A stretch of DNA of 64,000 nt, taken from positions 50,650,229 through 50,714,228 of the forward strand of contig JBAIZL010000002.1 of assembly GCA_036971475.1 (NCBI GenBank), written 5' to 3'. Position numbers and translations under genes: made by a program. The stretch comes from Prosapia bicincta (Eukaryota > Arthropoda > Insecta > Hemiptera > Cercopidae). Within the stretch, counting starts at the first letter, position 1. Each line of letters opens with the position of its first letter. The notes beneath the pieces are model-generated. The model was given only the letters and a program-made list of their open reading frames with translations, did not search any database and was not told the origin of the DNA. Shown here one piece after another: positions 46,290 to 59,214 of the stretch.

Positions 46290-46465
46290 ATAAGGACGTC
46301 TCTACACTTTAGACCTCCTTGTAAGAAGAAGGCATGCTATTAGTAGATTGAATTAAATAGGACTAAAGAAAAGGCTCAATGATCCTCTAGGAATAGGGAA
46401 AAGTGGGGCAACGTGTGGTCAAGTTCCCTTACCTGAAGTAAACCTCCTCTGAACTGGGTTTAAGA
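46290..46465 (-). repeat. Dispersed family D, copy 4 (minus strand)
   Basis: 'ttgtaagaagaagg', 'agtagattgaattaaatag' and 'ttacctgaagtaaacctcct' are the reverse complement of the family D blocks 'ttcttacaa', 'taatctaattctatctac' and 'gg(t)ttacttcaggtaa'. This is the only minus-strand copy. Confidence 0.55.
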
Positions 46466-46699
46466 GAGTTGTCTACACGCTCCTTTGTGATAAATATGTG
46501 ACTAATACAACTTAAGTACGAGGTTTTATGACACGGTTAAAACGTACTGTTATACCAGCGGCAATGTGTTATGCGGAAAAGTGTAGAAGGAGTAAATATC
46601 TTTCGACTTTACCTCCTTGTCAAAGAACAAAAAGATGGATACTTATGTGGCAATATTTCTAATCTAGAGCATATGAAACCTCTAATCCCACGAATCCAA

Positions 46700-47110
46700 C
46701 CCTAATATGACTCCCGCCCGGGCTCTACGCCCGGAGAGTGACTAGGTTAGGCAGGGAGGGCTTAGGCCTATGCGGTACCAGTCTGCAAGAGCTTTTCAAT
46801 TTTACTATAAGACCTGGACTGGTGATCGGCTCGACCGTAGGGCGAAATGAACTCCTGTGGTTCGATCGATTTTACGAACGGCTCGGTTTCAATAAAACCT
46901 CCCGGACCTCAAGGGCTGTGTTCCGTACCTGAATAACCCGTCTGATTAGTTCGGTCTGGGTAGTGTAATCGGACTTTTAACCGAAGGTGGCCTTAACCTA
47001 AGGGCCGTACTCTGAGATTCGTGAGCTGGTCCTAGGTGGGGATAAAGCCAGCCCTTGAGATCTTGAGAGTTTACTGTTACAGTCAGTGTGAGCTCCTTCT
47101 TTCACAACAT
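46700..47110. other. Unclassified GC-rich block
   Basis: About 400 bp of markedly higher G+C and CpG than its surroundings, opening with the hairpin 'gcccgggctctacgcccgg'. It contains a B-box-like 'tggttcgatcg'. Open stretches are short (64 codons) and no frame shows a family motif. It could be a transposon fragment or a piece of foreign or gene-derived DNA. I cannot tell. Confidence 0.45.
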
Positions 47111-50015
47111 AAGCCCCACTCATCGTAATGGTTTTGATACAAATACCATTTTATGCTAGAGTCGCAACTCTCAAAGAATTTTATTAAAAATTTAAATACA
47201 TAATGAGAGTTGAAATATAATATCGATGCCACAAGGTCTATTAATTTGTTTATTAACACATTTTCATAGATTTTTTTTCATTAACAAGCTTGTAACGTGT
47301 TGGATAAATTAGTATAATTCTTAATGAATTAGGATGTTAAATATTGCAGTAATTTGTTACGCAATTAGTTATTTGACCTGCAATGTCAAGAATTTAATTG
47401 AACATAAGAATGGCGCGTTAAATAAATAATTTAATCAACAAATATATTAATTGAAATAAATCAAGTTTTACTGCACAAAAAAATATAAAACTGAAATTTA
47501 TAAAACTTTATATTATTGAAAAAAAATCTATGGCATGGCACATGATACCCTCATGAGATTGCTTTTACGTTATTTAAAATACATTTCAATTTGTCTACTA
47601 GACATTAAAATTTTGCTATTACATTACACAAATGAATTTACACTTCCCATATTTCAAAAATAAAAACTAGCATTATTATGGCGTGACCTGTTAAAGTTTA
47701 AAAGTGAATTTTTCCTTTTTCTTCACTTTATGTCTTAAAGTTATAACTTATCTGTGTTGTAACAAACGATGTAGAAAAACATGGCTCCGGATTTAGATCT
47801 TGCCATTCTGCATCTTGAATCGGCGTTGATCAGGATTTGTACTCTCGCCTGGTGTTGTGTCTTAACGTAGCAACATTTCTTCAAAAAAAATTAATAAATT
47901 TTAAATAACTTTTACATTATTAACAATTTAAAATAAAATCATCCCTTTGCTATTCAGATCTTGAAAGCGTCTGTATCGCCCTACATTTCGACAAGGAAGA
48001 GAGCTACTTGAAGCGACCGCGCAAGTTTTTTAACTTCCGCGCACCGTTGCATCAGGTTTTTTTGTATATGGATATCTGTCTCAGCCAGAGTAAAATTTTA
48101 TTTTACATCTCGTTTTGTTTTCTGAAGCTGCTTTTATATACAACATTACGTAAAATATTGTTACAAGTTTCTAAAATCAATTTCAAACATATTTAAAAAT
48201 TGCGTAAATTTAAAGTTGTTTTTCGTTTCATAAACATTTTAGATACTTCATGTTTACTTTTATTACACGATAGTTATGTTTAAAATCTGTACCTTGCGTG
48301 ATATTTTTATAGAAAAATTTTGTACTGACAATCTAAAACAAAGATATGTACATTGCTATCCAATGAATTAAGCGTCGTAGTTTATAAATTCAGTTTTGTT
48401 TGGACAGGTTGTTACAACGAACAGGTTGTTAATTTCAAAATGGCGGTTGATTAACGTTATTTCCTGTCGATAACTTTCCCTATAATAACCTCATTAAATT
48501 GATCTCCCTGTAATGAAACCTTTCAGAACCATCAATATGAAAGTGCATTTTTAGTCAAATCTGGAAAACTGAAAAAAAACGTCTGAATAGTATTGTAGTG
48601 TATTTAAAAAAATGTGTAACCCGTGAATAAAAATTCAAAATATTTTTTCAGTTATACACGTAGTAGTAAAAACATGTCGATGATTCCTTTAATATTTTAT
48701 AGATTTTCCTGAAATATTGTTTTATATTTGGACTAAATGAAATGCAATATAAGTGGTATATTCCATTTAGGCCAGAAGCTATAAATAAAACTAACACTTC
48801 TTGTCCAAACTACTTTAAACAACTTTTTAGTTGAAAATAGAAAACTGGGATTTAAATATTGAATCTATATCTCTACGTTAAATTATTACTTTCAAATTTT
48901 GTATTTAAAAAAGTTTTCTAAAAAAAAAATCACTGGGGAATACATTTGTATGTACACACAAATATTAAATAAAGGTGTATTCAATATTAAATAAAGATTT
49001 CAAAAACCTTTATTCAATATATTACACAAAGATTTAAATATGTTATTTAATATATAATAATTATTAAATAAATCTTAATTAATGATTACTAAATGAACAA
49101 AGATTTCTAAGATTTAATCGACCCAAAGGAATTTTTTGTTTATTATATATATAAATTAATAAAAAAATATATAGGGCATATGTTTGTATATTATATAAAA
49201 CAGATAGAAACGAAATTTATCATTTGTTTAAACTCACAATTCTTGAGCCACCGTCAACAGTATTTTGTTTTAGTAGTGTAATTGGAAATATGATGTTAAA
49301 TATTTAAAATCAGAATATTTATTAAATATTCTGCCCCTTATTCGTTATTGGCATATATTCTCTCACCCGTTTATTGATCCACTACTTTTATTCCTAACGT
49401 ATGAACGGCTACCCAAGGCAAAATTTTCAACATGGCGTTTTAAAGAAATAAAACCTATGACATCGAAGCTCACTATACGTTCTTTAAACAATATTCCCGT
49501 GTAAAATATTCCTAAGATGTTACTGTAAATCTGTCTACACAAGAAACATTGTATGAATATATACATTCCTATGACTGAATGGGAGATTGGGGGAGGGGGA
49601 CTGCCAAGAACAAGCAGCTCACTGTACCCTCAACTGTTTGACATATTGAGAAGTAAAACAGATTAGGCTATTGGGAGCAGTCCCAGATTGTGTCGCCCAG
49701 CCTTCTTTCTCTTCCTATGTAATAATTTAACTCGACAAACAATGTATCATTCATTCTGTTACCGTTAGATCCATATTGCTTATCTCTCTACATTGTTAGA
49801 GTTCATTCCATCATTTACACATTGTTTCAGGCCGCATTCAATGTTGGGAGGCTCAGTGGGTTTAATCCCCTCGGAATTTTGAAACAAAACTAAATTTTAA
49901 TGACTTTTAAATAGAAATAAGAAAATACATAGCCCGAGCTGTCCGACCTGTCATGTAGATAATTTTCGATGCTTTTGTCTTGTATTACCTTTCTCTAAAC
50001 GTCTCTGTAATGACT
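47111..50015. other. No gene seen
   Basis: Very AT-rich with scattered short direct repeats such as 'caatattaaataaa(g)' near 48960-49050. No coding signature. Confidence 0.5.
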
Positions 50016-50155
50016 TAGTAGTAACCAAGCACTGATGACTGCGATATCGTCGTCGAAATTACTGTAGTCTTTTTGTCTTAATAAACTAGTGTCTTTAATT
50101 TAATAAACTAATGTGTAGTGAGATTTAGAGTAAACTGTTTTAATTTTTACCGTTG
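50016..50155 (+). ncRNA. Hammerhead-like sequence, family B, degenerate, with family B tail
   Basis: The plus strand reads CACUGAUGA, a 16-nt hairpin segment containing 'gcgatatcgtcgtc', GAAA (50055-50058), then a longer stem III region ending in GUC. It continues 'ataaactaatgtgtagtgag', 'atttagagtaaactg' and 'taccgttgtg', which matches the arms at 56.1 and 63.8 kb. Stem I pairs poorly and stem III is not the ACUAGU palindrome, so this copy is probably inactive. It is single-sided. Confidence 0.5.
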
Positions 50156-52110
50156 TGTCCCTAATGACTCTACAACTTCTCCCTGATATAGTTGGCTCTG
50201 CATAGCTGAAAGAAAATTATTCTTTATCGACAAAATAGGAAAAGTAATTAACAAAAATATAAACAATTATTGAACGTGCATAGTTTTAAAAAAATATATA
50301 AATGTCCTTCTTTTTATAATAATTTTTATTGAATGCTAATGAAAAATAAAGTTCTGTGAAGTGTCAGTTTTTTTATTTTCATTCTAACGCACTGAGAAAT
50401 GATCAAATATATTTAGATTCTCACATAAAATATTTTGAAAAAAATTTGAATAGCGTTTGTGATAAAGTAACCAAGAATTCTTCTGAAATATAATTCTATT
50501 ATAGTGATCTGATTATGGCTTTGTGTAGTTATTTACCGACCTGTAATAAAGCAAAAATAAAATTCATCTTTAAACGTAACCCCCCTTGCAGTCAGCCTTA
50601 TCACACAGGACACTCCTATCCATAATTGAATGACATTTTTTAAAACGCCAAACGAAATCCATAGAGCACCTAAATGTCGAAACCAATCTATATGGGGCTA
50701 TAATTCCTATACTGTTTAAAGTGAATGACCCAATTTTAATATATATTTATAGTTTAATTGTGAAACCTGCAAAGTAACGTTCCCATTGAAAAGAAGATGA
50801 TTCAGCACATTTTTTATTTATTCACAACTAGAGCTATAAATTCTAATTATGGGTTTTTTGATCGTATTTACAGCTAGGCTACACGAATATTGTTTAACTG
50901 CTTAATTTTATGTGAGTGAAATTGAAATTAATTTCTTTCGTGGTGTGAGTAATCCAATATCAGTTAATTTCTGGAGCCAATAGTTTTAACCACAACTTTA
51001 GACGTACTAGCTTAGATTAAACTCTTACCTATCATGGAAAAAGATTGTACAGAGACAATAACAATAATAATGATAATCTACCGTCAATAAGCCTTAGGAC
51101 GAAACCTTTATACTATGATGACATAATTTGAGATGTTTAGTCCTTCTGAGTACCACTTGATCTGACGGCTAATAATATCCATAAAGAACAATCTTGAGAT
51201 GCTGCTTTATGGAAGTATCTGTAGGAAAATAATTTTCCACAGATAATATGATTCCAATTTTTAAACTCGAGTTTATGAGTGCAATTGTTACTTAGCAATG
51301 ACTAAACTAAAACCCCTATTTTCTTATAATAAAAAGTTTTTTAATAAAAGAGTCAACTAGACATTATTTTGCAAATTAAAGTACGAGTATTATCTATCGA
51401 GTACGAGTGAGGTAGCCATTTGCTTTCTTCACGTATTTAGTTTGACATGTCTTGAAAAATCCCGTTCATTATTTTGTTTTCAGACCGTAACTCCGTCTCA
51501 CTTAATCTTTCAGGCAAAGATGAATTAATAAGCTACTTATTTTGTTAACGTTTATGTTGGCAAATGCATTATTCTAAATTATTTACCCTAATAGTACATA
51601 TTTAAGGTATTAAACGGATTTTTCTGTTATCTGCTTTTAAGCTTCCGTAAAACGTGACGTCAAATTAAAAATAGAAATAAAGGCTAAAACAATATTTTAC
51701 ACTCGTTTTCCGTTGTTGATTATTTTTAACAAGGTTTTTTTGCGAACAATTTCTTCACTAAATAGGTAAAGAAACAAAGAGTTAACTTTCAAAACATTAG
51801 AAAATCTACATTTTTATATTGTGTACTGGCGGATTGGAATATTTTTGTATTTATAAAAATGAATTATACATTAATGCAGTTTAAAAAGCGAAAACATTCT
51901 TAAATTCTTTGTTAATAATAACGTGCTATAGTTTCTACGAGGCAATATAGTAGCCAGTTCAAGATTTACTGAAAGATTTGTTTGGTTATTGATATTGCTA
52001 CTGATATTTTACTTTAGGAAAACTAAAATAGTTATTGCTTGAATATAATCTGTACAATATGATAATGGTTACCATTTTATTTGTTGCAATATCATGGTAA
52101 CTATTTCCCT
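50156..52110. other. No gene seen
   Basis: AT-rich spacer between a degenerate ribozyme copy and the (CA)n tract. Nothing recognisable. Confidence 0.5.
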
Positions 52111-52259
<149 letters not shown>

Positions 52260-53588
52260 TTCTCTCCCCCCTCTGTCTCCCTTCCCAACTCACTCACTCA
52301 AACACAATCGTCAACCACAACAACAACGTATTTTAAAACTGTAATCTTACTATAATACTGTAAAAGGTAGGATGTCCCGTTTAGGACTTGTCGGAAGAAA
52401 AAAATATTATTACTTCAGTTCTTTTATTTTATTAGAAAGAAATAAAATCCAACGGGAGCTGAGTTCCATGAACTCTTGTTTTTTTTGCCATTATACTTGT
52501 GACACCTTTATTTTTCTTTTGTTGTAGCCTAATTCATTTTTCTACGGCTGAATGCCAGATGTAAGATAGAATTGTTAAGGCGAGAACGATACGCCGACAA
52601 ACAGTACGAATGTAAATTGCGGAGAGATAGACGACACATTAAAACTACATCGCCGAGAACGTGTAAAGATCGCCGAGAATGTAAAGGGAGGACATAACAA
52701 ATGGGCCGTCACCGAGAACAGTACCGCTTTCAATAGGATGATATAATCCCAGCCTCAGATAAAGACAAGACTATGGTTTATTTTACACACTAACCTACTG
52801 TGCGCGTGTAGAAAGTTTTTAAGATGCAGGATAAAATGTCGAAGACTTCGTCGGACATCATTAGTTCAGAATACGATAATTGTGTTTTCTGCTTGTCTTT
52901 TGTTTTAATATCCCCTATTACAAACTAAAATAAAATGATTGCATCAACTTTTTCGAAAAGGTTATATGTTGATAGATTTGTGTATATACTCCTCTACAAT
53001 CTTTACGTAGATCGGTATCATTGATCCAATAAACTTAATCCTAATGTTTTCGTACGAGTATTTGTATTGTTACAAAATTAATAAATATTAGTTTCTTGTA
53101 GAAACTATAAACCTAAAGATTTATGAAACTTTTTTCTGGGAGAGAACCTACGTCTCTCCTCTCTCTAACTTAGAGTGGTTGATTCTTAAAATAAACAGCT
53201 CTGTTTCAAAAGGCATAAACCCACTTCCACGCATTTAGACAAAACACATTATTCATTAGCAAAACAAAAAAAATATCTGTCACCAGTAGCTTATCTGAAA
53301 ATAGTCGCAAGCTATTTCTTTTAAATTTATATGATCTCTACTGGACAAACTCGTGTCTGGTTCTCTAGTAACCATAAAGTTGAAGTCCAGTTTGAGAATG
53401 AAATTTTTGATGGTCTGATTTTCTATGCAGGCTTCAGTGCCTAAAAATATAATTTTAGATTTTTACATAGGTTTAACTTTGAAACTTCGTCCTAACATGA
53501 CATTGTTATCAAGATCTTTCATTTATATCTATAGCTAATCTATCAATACGGCCTTCATAATGATCTCCGAAGATTTAAATGGATTTAT

Positions 53589-53620
<32 letters not shown>

Positions 53621-55690
53621 CGGAATAAAACTTCATTTAAACTTCATAATAGTTTGGTTAACTAAATGAATAATTAGATTGTGTAAAATCATAATTTTTC
53701 TAAATTAATTATTTTTCATTTTATGAAAATTCATAAGGGATAAGTAAAATAAACGTAATAACTTAAGTGATGACACAACTTATAGTGCGGTTATAGTCTT
53801 TAAAAATGTGATAAACTTTTGGTGTTACTGTATATCTTTCAAACGTTCGATAATTTTAATAGAAATTATTTGAAAAATCTTTGTAATTAAAACTCAGATT
53901 TTATATTTACAGACAAATTTCTCCTGCCATATCATAGTCTCAATACTAGAGTTACTGTGTTACAAAAATCACCGAGCTGATTGCACGTTGGACTGTCATT
54001 TATACGCATACGCTCGGAGATGACATCCTCAGAAGAATCCAGGCTACTATTGCGTTTTAGTAAAAACTTCCGCTCGGTTCTCCACTACAAACTACTTCCA
54101 AACTTACTGATTATTAGAATTTATGAGTAAAATATTCAAAAACCTGTTATAATAAAGGCCTTTTAGTAAAGCTTTTTAATTTTATTGCCATTGTTTCTAA
54201 TATTAAACACAAGCGTTTATTACTGTCAAAAATGTAAACGGGAGCAAAAATATTATTAACAAATATTTATAAAAACTTCTTTAGAGCAGACAGAAGTCTT
54301 GATTTTTCTATTTAAACTATAATTAAAGCCGAACAAAAACCGCGCGGTAAATTTTCTAACTTGTGCTTCTCTTTTGTCAGAGAATATAGTGACAATTTTG
54401 TAAATATTTATTTCTATAATAAGAAGGGTATACTTACACAATCATCTAACGATAAGAAAATACGAAAAATAACGAACGATTGATGAAGAGACAATATTAA
54501 CAAAAAAAAAAAAAAATACAAATTATTATTGTATTAGTGATTGTTTTCAACTAGCCTAAAATTTATATTTTAAAATTATACGGTATTTAGTTTTATTTTA
54601 CAGAGCCCATTCACAAACAAGAGTAAATTTATCAGTCAACTCACGAGTCTTCAAACAGTGAGTTTATATCATGAGTAGTAAATTTGCACTTATAATTAAT
54701 TACTTGTTTATACTGTACAGAAAATAAAAATTTCAGTTAATCCTGCGACCGTGCCCAAGGCAGCAGCTACACGCGGAGTTAACCTTGATTGTTAACCTTC
54801 AAACAATAGCAATTTGTAGCCTGCATATTTTGATAACACTCATGATACGTGATTTGTACTTGAATTGATTCTACAATCTGTGCTCACTCGCGTTATCTCT
54901 GCTGAAAAGGCACGTTTAGTTTTATTCGTGTGAATTCTGAGTTATGACTAGTGAAATAAGATAGTTTTATTGGAAATCGTTTTAATATCGAAACCTATTC
55001 TCGGAAATTAAAAAATCGCCATGATCACACGAGTTTTTATAGATAGATTCTTTTAATTTGTAACATATCTCGCTATACGTTCTTTATTTAACCCAGGACC
55101 GAATCCAGTGAAAAGGTTGGTACCCTCCGAAATTTAAAAATGACACAAAATATTTATACCATTTTCAAGTATGAATAATAAAATACATAGTGAAAGGAGT
55201 TGTGCGAGTTAAATTTACAATTTTCTTTTGGATTTGCAACGGGTTTTATCTGGAATTCTCAAAAATTCAATATTATCTAGACCCTGCGAACCCCTTCCCC
55301 ACGAAAATATCTCTGGTTACGTTCCTATTTCTACCTGATTTGTATCCCTTCCTTTTGATCTGGGGGTTGAGTTTAGCTATACATTTGTGACCTTTATTGT
55401 TTTAAGTTTCATTTTATGTGGAGACACACAACTTACAACTTCCTCATCAGAACCGCGACCATCTTCTCATCTGATATTATCAGCAGTCAGTAGTCTCTTG
55501 TAGTTTAGAAGTGGCTTATCTGCCATTGACAAAACGTGCCTATTATAATTCGGCATCATAAAAAAATCCGTGATTAAAGTTGTTGAAAAACTTTAAATGT
55601 AAACTTAAAATCTATAAATACTAAATGTCGTGATGAAGGTTAGGTTAAGTAGTTATAGGTGATCTCAAGAGGCTGGTGGAAACCGACTGC
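52260..55690. other. No gene seen
   Basis: Mostly AT-rich. At 52640-52690 'cgccgagaa(c/t)gtgtaaag' is duplicated. A short interrupted (TA)n lies at 53587-53620. Confidence 0.5.
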
Positions 55691-55774
55691 TATTTAAAAT
55701 ATCTTTATTCATAGATTAGACATAAACAGTAGGCCTAATACACAATATCAAGAGCACAGTGGTACAACAAATAA

Positions 55775-55818
55775 AACAAGTTACTTAAGATTAAACCCTA
55801 AATCTTAAGTAACTTGTT
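55775..55818. repeat. Perfect 18-bp-stem hairpin
   Basis: 'aacaagttacttaagatt' (55775-55792) and its exact reverse complement (55801-55818) enclose an 8-nt loop 'aaacccta'. No U-tract or gene lies next to it. It may be the centre of a decayed palindromic element, since 'gtaggcctaat' flanks both sides (about 55730 and 55880). Confidence 0.85.
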
Positions 55819-56109
55819 GTATATGTTATTTTTGATTATTTTTGGTGGTATTGGGGTTCTTTCCAATATTTTCATTGTAGTAGGCCTAATTGTGAACAAT
55901 AGTAATAGATAGTTTTTTAGGTGGCAGTATGTTCTGGAAATACAGGGTACGAATGTTATTAAAGGTCAAATTAATGCTTTATAAAAAAAGAACCATTAAA
56001 AGATTAGGGTTTAACATCCGCTTGAAAAGGGGGTGGAGCTTAAGTAGTGTAATGAGGTGGTACATACAGTAATACACGGTTGAAAAAGGTCTATACAATA
56101 TATAGGATA

Positions 56110-56297
56110 ACTCTAAATATTAAAAAAGTTCACTCAAAATCTACTACACACTTGTTTATCAATACATGGAGACTAGTTTCGACGGCGATTGGCTACTACT
56201 CACTGTAGTAGGCGAAACTAGTCCTACTAAACTACTGTGTAGTGAGATTTTGAGTGAACTCTCTTAATATTTACCGTTGTGAATTGTTCTTAGTAGC
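56110..56297. mobile_element. Fold-back element of family B with facing ribozyme remnants
   Basis: The left arm ('gttcactcaaaatctactac', 'acacttgtttatc', 'gagactagtttcg') and right arm ('cgaaactagtcctactaaac', 'actgtgtagtgagattttga', 'gtgaac') are inverted copies. GAAACUAGUC is present on the minus strand in the left arm and on the plus strand in the right arm, but no intact CUGAUGA is left. The centre forms a 7-bp hairpin 'ctactac'/'gtagtag'. The right end continues into 'taccgttgtgaattgttct', shared in inverted orientation with 63730-63755. Confidence 0.75.
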
Positions 56298-56356
56298 TAA
56301 ACTCTAATTAGCTTAATATATAGGATATTCCGCGGTTGCGTAAACTGGAATGATTT

Positions 56357-57552
56357 ACAGGGTGGCACGAAAAATGAGTGTAGCGAAAGATGCGTACATG
56401 AGTAAACAATAGCAATTTACGAGGGTAAGTCGTAAACTTGACAAGCAAAAAAAGTGTACAAATCAGACTTCAATTGTCAAACCAGGTCATTTGCCCCTAA
56501 ACTATTTGCTAATAAGTTTCAAAGTTTTGGATTTTCCAATTAAAAAGGGGTCAAACAAAGGGTTTCCATTTTATCAGTGGTCACTTTGAGTTTTAACTTA
56601 TAAGTTCGATAAGGAGATAAATTCGATTTAGTCGAAAGAGACTTATCAAAAGAGGCTGAAACTTCGACTCCTATGCACATGACACTGGACTTACACTTAG
56701 AGGGAATTTACTTCTTTTACTTCTTGCTGCGGACGTCCAGGGTCATGTGACTCCGATGGTCCAATGTCCATAATAAGTTGCTGCAGACAAGGTCCAAAAC
56801 TTTTTATCGATCAATATTGTTTTGATGTTTCCCTGGCTTCCCAGCGCAGACAGCAGAGCTGCTCTTGGGGGGATTGGTGAGGAGCATCGAAGGAGGATAT
56901 GGTCTAGAGTTTCCTCTTCTTTTCTACACTTAGAGGGAAAGAGAAGAAGAAAATTATATTAAGTCGGACAAAAGAATTAGAAAAAAAGAAGAAAAAACAG
57001 TAAAAATACCTAGAAACTACAAACTAATGCTTGTTTAAAATCTCTTTCCTGTATAAAAAAAACAACAACAAAATGGATTAGACTAGACCCAAGAAATCAG
57101 ATTGTAAGATAAAATTAATTGGTCAAGAAGTAAAATAGATTAAAATTTTAAAAATTCTGTAAAATGAAAAAAATAAAAGTATAAAAGAAAAAAATACCAA
57201 AGGTATAAGGTTATTTTAAATACACCAAAATGATAGCTCGACATATTTATATCATTTTGCCAGTCCAGAACCTGGACAAGTGTGATAATAGTGTGTATAA
57301 TAGATAGAGTTTTAAAGGATCTCTAGCGTTGAGAAACTAAGCGACATTTATCTTTAGCTCAGAGGTAAACTTATTTATGTAGCTCAATGGTTTTAAAAGA
57401 TCCATGTTCACCTAAAAGTTGTACGCATTTTTCGCCTGTCACAATGTACTGACGTCAAAGCTTACCCTCGTCATCTGTCAAAACTTGATCCCGTACGCAT
57501 CTTTCTCAATATCCCTGGTGTACGCATATTTCGTAGTACGCATCATTCGTGT
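56357..57552. mobile_element. ~1.2-kb element with ~100-bp diverged inverted ends
   Basis: The left end (56357-56462) starts 'cagggtggcacgaaaaatga' and contains 'gcgaaagatgcgtac' and 'acgagggtaagt'. The reverse complement matches 57419-57552 ('cttaccctcgt', 'gtacgcatctttc', 'ttgtacgcatttttcgcctg'). The order is preserved over about 100 bp, so these are terminal inverted repeats or an inverted pair of another repeat. The right end has an extra 'gtacgcat.ttcg' duplication (57521 and 57536). No transposase is seen. The interior holds a LINE fragment and AT-rich DNA. Superfamily unknown. Confidence 0.55.
56743..56938 (-). pseudogene. LINE ORF2 C-terminal zinc-knuckle fragment
   Basis: The minus strand from 56938 reads KCRKEEETLDHILLRC, SSPIPPRAALLSALGSQ, KTILIDKKFWTLS and ends at TGA (56743-56745). 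A cysteine, acidic stretch, T..H.L..C box followed by a leucine-rich helix is the typical end of ORF2p in Jockey, R1 and related non-LTR retrotransposons. This CCHC-like tail helps bind template RNA. The frame is open for 65 codons with no start codon, and the rest of the ORF is absent. The sequence 'acacttagagggaa' lies at both edges (about 56693 and 56926) as a direct repeat. The fragment is inside the inverted ends of 56357-57552. Confidence 0.6.
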
Positions 57553-57740
57553 ATTCGTTGACAGAGGCTATGAAGAATGATTGAAACTTTTTTTTAATAA
57601 TAATACGCTGATGACATCTTTAACACGCTAGACTGTACTATTTAAATTTGTGAATGCTCATAGGACGAACCGCCACTACCCTGCGAGTGTGGAGTCTGTC
57701 CTGCCAGCCCAAGTGAATGGCATCCAGAATTACCGATTCA

Positions 57741-58008
57741 CAACATAACTTGGTTAACCCTTTTTAACAACAGCTCACATTTCTGACTCTTAAGGTGATT
57801 TCTTGAGCTGCCACGGAGATTCTTCTTTCCACTCTTCACTGTTTCTGTATCTTTCCCTAACATAACCGAAAGCGTCTGCTCGGGCGGAGGTGGCTCGCCA
57901 AAGTCTGTCACCACGAAACTTGAGCGTTGTAAAGTCCTTGAAAGAGCGTTGTAAAGAGAGCTGAGCGGGTTTTGAAAATTAAGGCTGTTCGGTAGTTGGG
58001 AATCTGAT
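57741..58008 (-). CDS. Possible exon of an unknown gene
   Basis: A 103-codon minus-strand frame (57738-58049) sits in balanced-composition, non-repetitive DNA. A good acceptor ('gtgatctttttatcag') ends at 58009, inside the frame, suggesting that an exon would start at 58008. The peptide contains RSSFVVTDFGEPPPPEQTLS and is basic toward its end (SGKKNLRGSSRN). If read from its ATG, the hydrophobic start (NNVFVLVIFLS) could look like a signal peptide, but that part overlaps the acceptor tract. I recognise no family. Chance cannot be excluded. Confidence 0.25.
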
Positions 58009-58049
58009 AAAAAGATCACCAAAACAAACACATTATTCTTTAGTGTCAA

Positions 58050-59100
58050 TTAAAGGTACAAAATTTGGTTAATTTTGAATGTTATGAAGCCAATCGCTAC
58101 AAATAATAATGTGCTCATTTGGATAAAGCCTGGTTTGTTTTTTTGTATATTTTGTAAGATTTGGATAACAAACGATTATAAGAACAAAGGTAGTTCGTAG
58201 CAGCAAGGTTTTTTAAATAACAGTTTTTATTAAAAGATGAAGGTCTTTACTTTGCACGCGTAAAACTAATAAAGCTTACGAAGGAATTAGCATGGCAATG
58301 CCATAACACTGGCTTATACAGGATACTCAAGGTCTCGTTGTAACTGATAGGTAACGACTTACAATGGCTCTCTCGATGTGTGCTTATTAACACCACATAA
58401 ATCTATTTTAAGTGTTGCTTACCGGAGCAAAGGCTTAGCCGAGATTGTGATGACATTAACTTGTGCGTTTTATTCGCATAAGAATCACGCGCGCAAGTTT
58501 GTTTTCTGAGCATGAGCACAGGTTAATAATAACTGACAGTTGGTACAACTTGGATAACTGTACGCGTAATCTTTGGGCTGTGGGTTGCATCCATTCTCAT
58601 TCATATTCCAGTCGAAACCGAGGTGAACGGCCTGCGCGCGTGACTACGCATGGGCGATATGCTCAAAATCTCGGCGTTCCCAGAGTACAAGGTTACGTTG
58701 TGCACACCGTGTTATTTAATCTGTGATTTAGGAAAGGTACAGTACTGGTAGCACATTGTAGTGGAGCAATGCCGTTTGAAGACCGTATCTCGATCCAATC
58801 TGTGAGATATTATGTCTGTCTCAGGTTGTCCAAAATAACATTTTACTTTACTGTGATTCAAATTTTCCGAAATATGTTTCATAAAATTAGTGCTCATTGA
58901 CGATAAATTCCTGTAAAAATACACAATGCATTTAAAAAATGGCAATTGTTTTTTAAAGTAGGCCTACTATATATTTTACTTGGAAACTGCATATGAGTCC
59001 TCCATTATAGTGTTAATAAAACGAGTAGTAATTGTTCCTCATGCATAATATAAAATTAATAACAGCTCGAAGCAACTGACATTTTTTAATTTCAGTAAAT
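58050..59100. other. No gene called
   Basis: A CpG-richer patch at 58440-58720 has an 87-codon plus-strand open frame without recognisable motif. The remainder is AT-rich. Confidence 0.4.
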
Positions 59101-59106
59101 AAAACG

Positions 59107-59214
59107 CTTTAACCACAAATAAAATCTTAATTAAAAACATTATGCACATTTCCTTTGCAAAGCAATCATCTTCAGCGAAAGGTATTACGAAAATAACTAC
59201 TTTGTGGTTAAGAG
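59107..59214 (-). ncRNA. Third hammerhead-like fold-back (family K)
   Basis: The minus strand reads GCUGAAGA, U, then GAUUGC-UUU-GCAAAG, then GAAA, then UGUGCAUAAUG (core about 59144-59175). It is enclosed by 'cttaaccacaaag'/'ctttaaccacaaat' inverted arms (59107-59121, 59199-59214). The layout of CUGAWGA plus one base, stem II and GAAA matches families A and B. The last two stem II bases are AG where UC is needed to pair with GA. U7 to A is tolerated. Probably a decayed ribozyme of a Penelope-like or retrozyme-type element. Confidence 0.4.

Noticed and set aside
55440..55500. CUGAUGA on the minus strand near 55450
   Set aside because: No GAAA follows at hammerhead spacing and no stem II forms.
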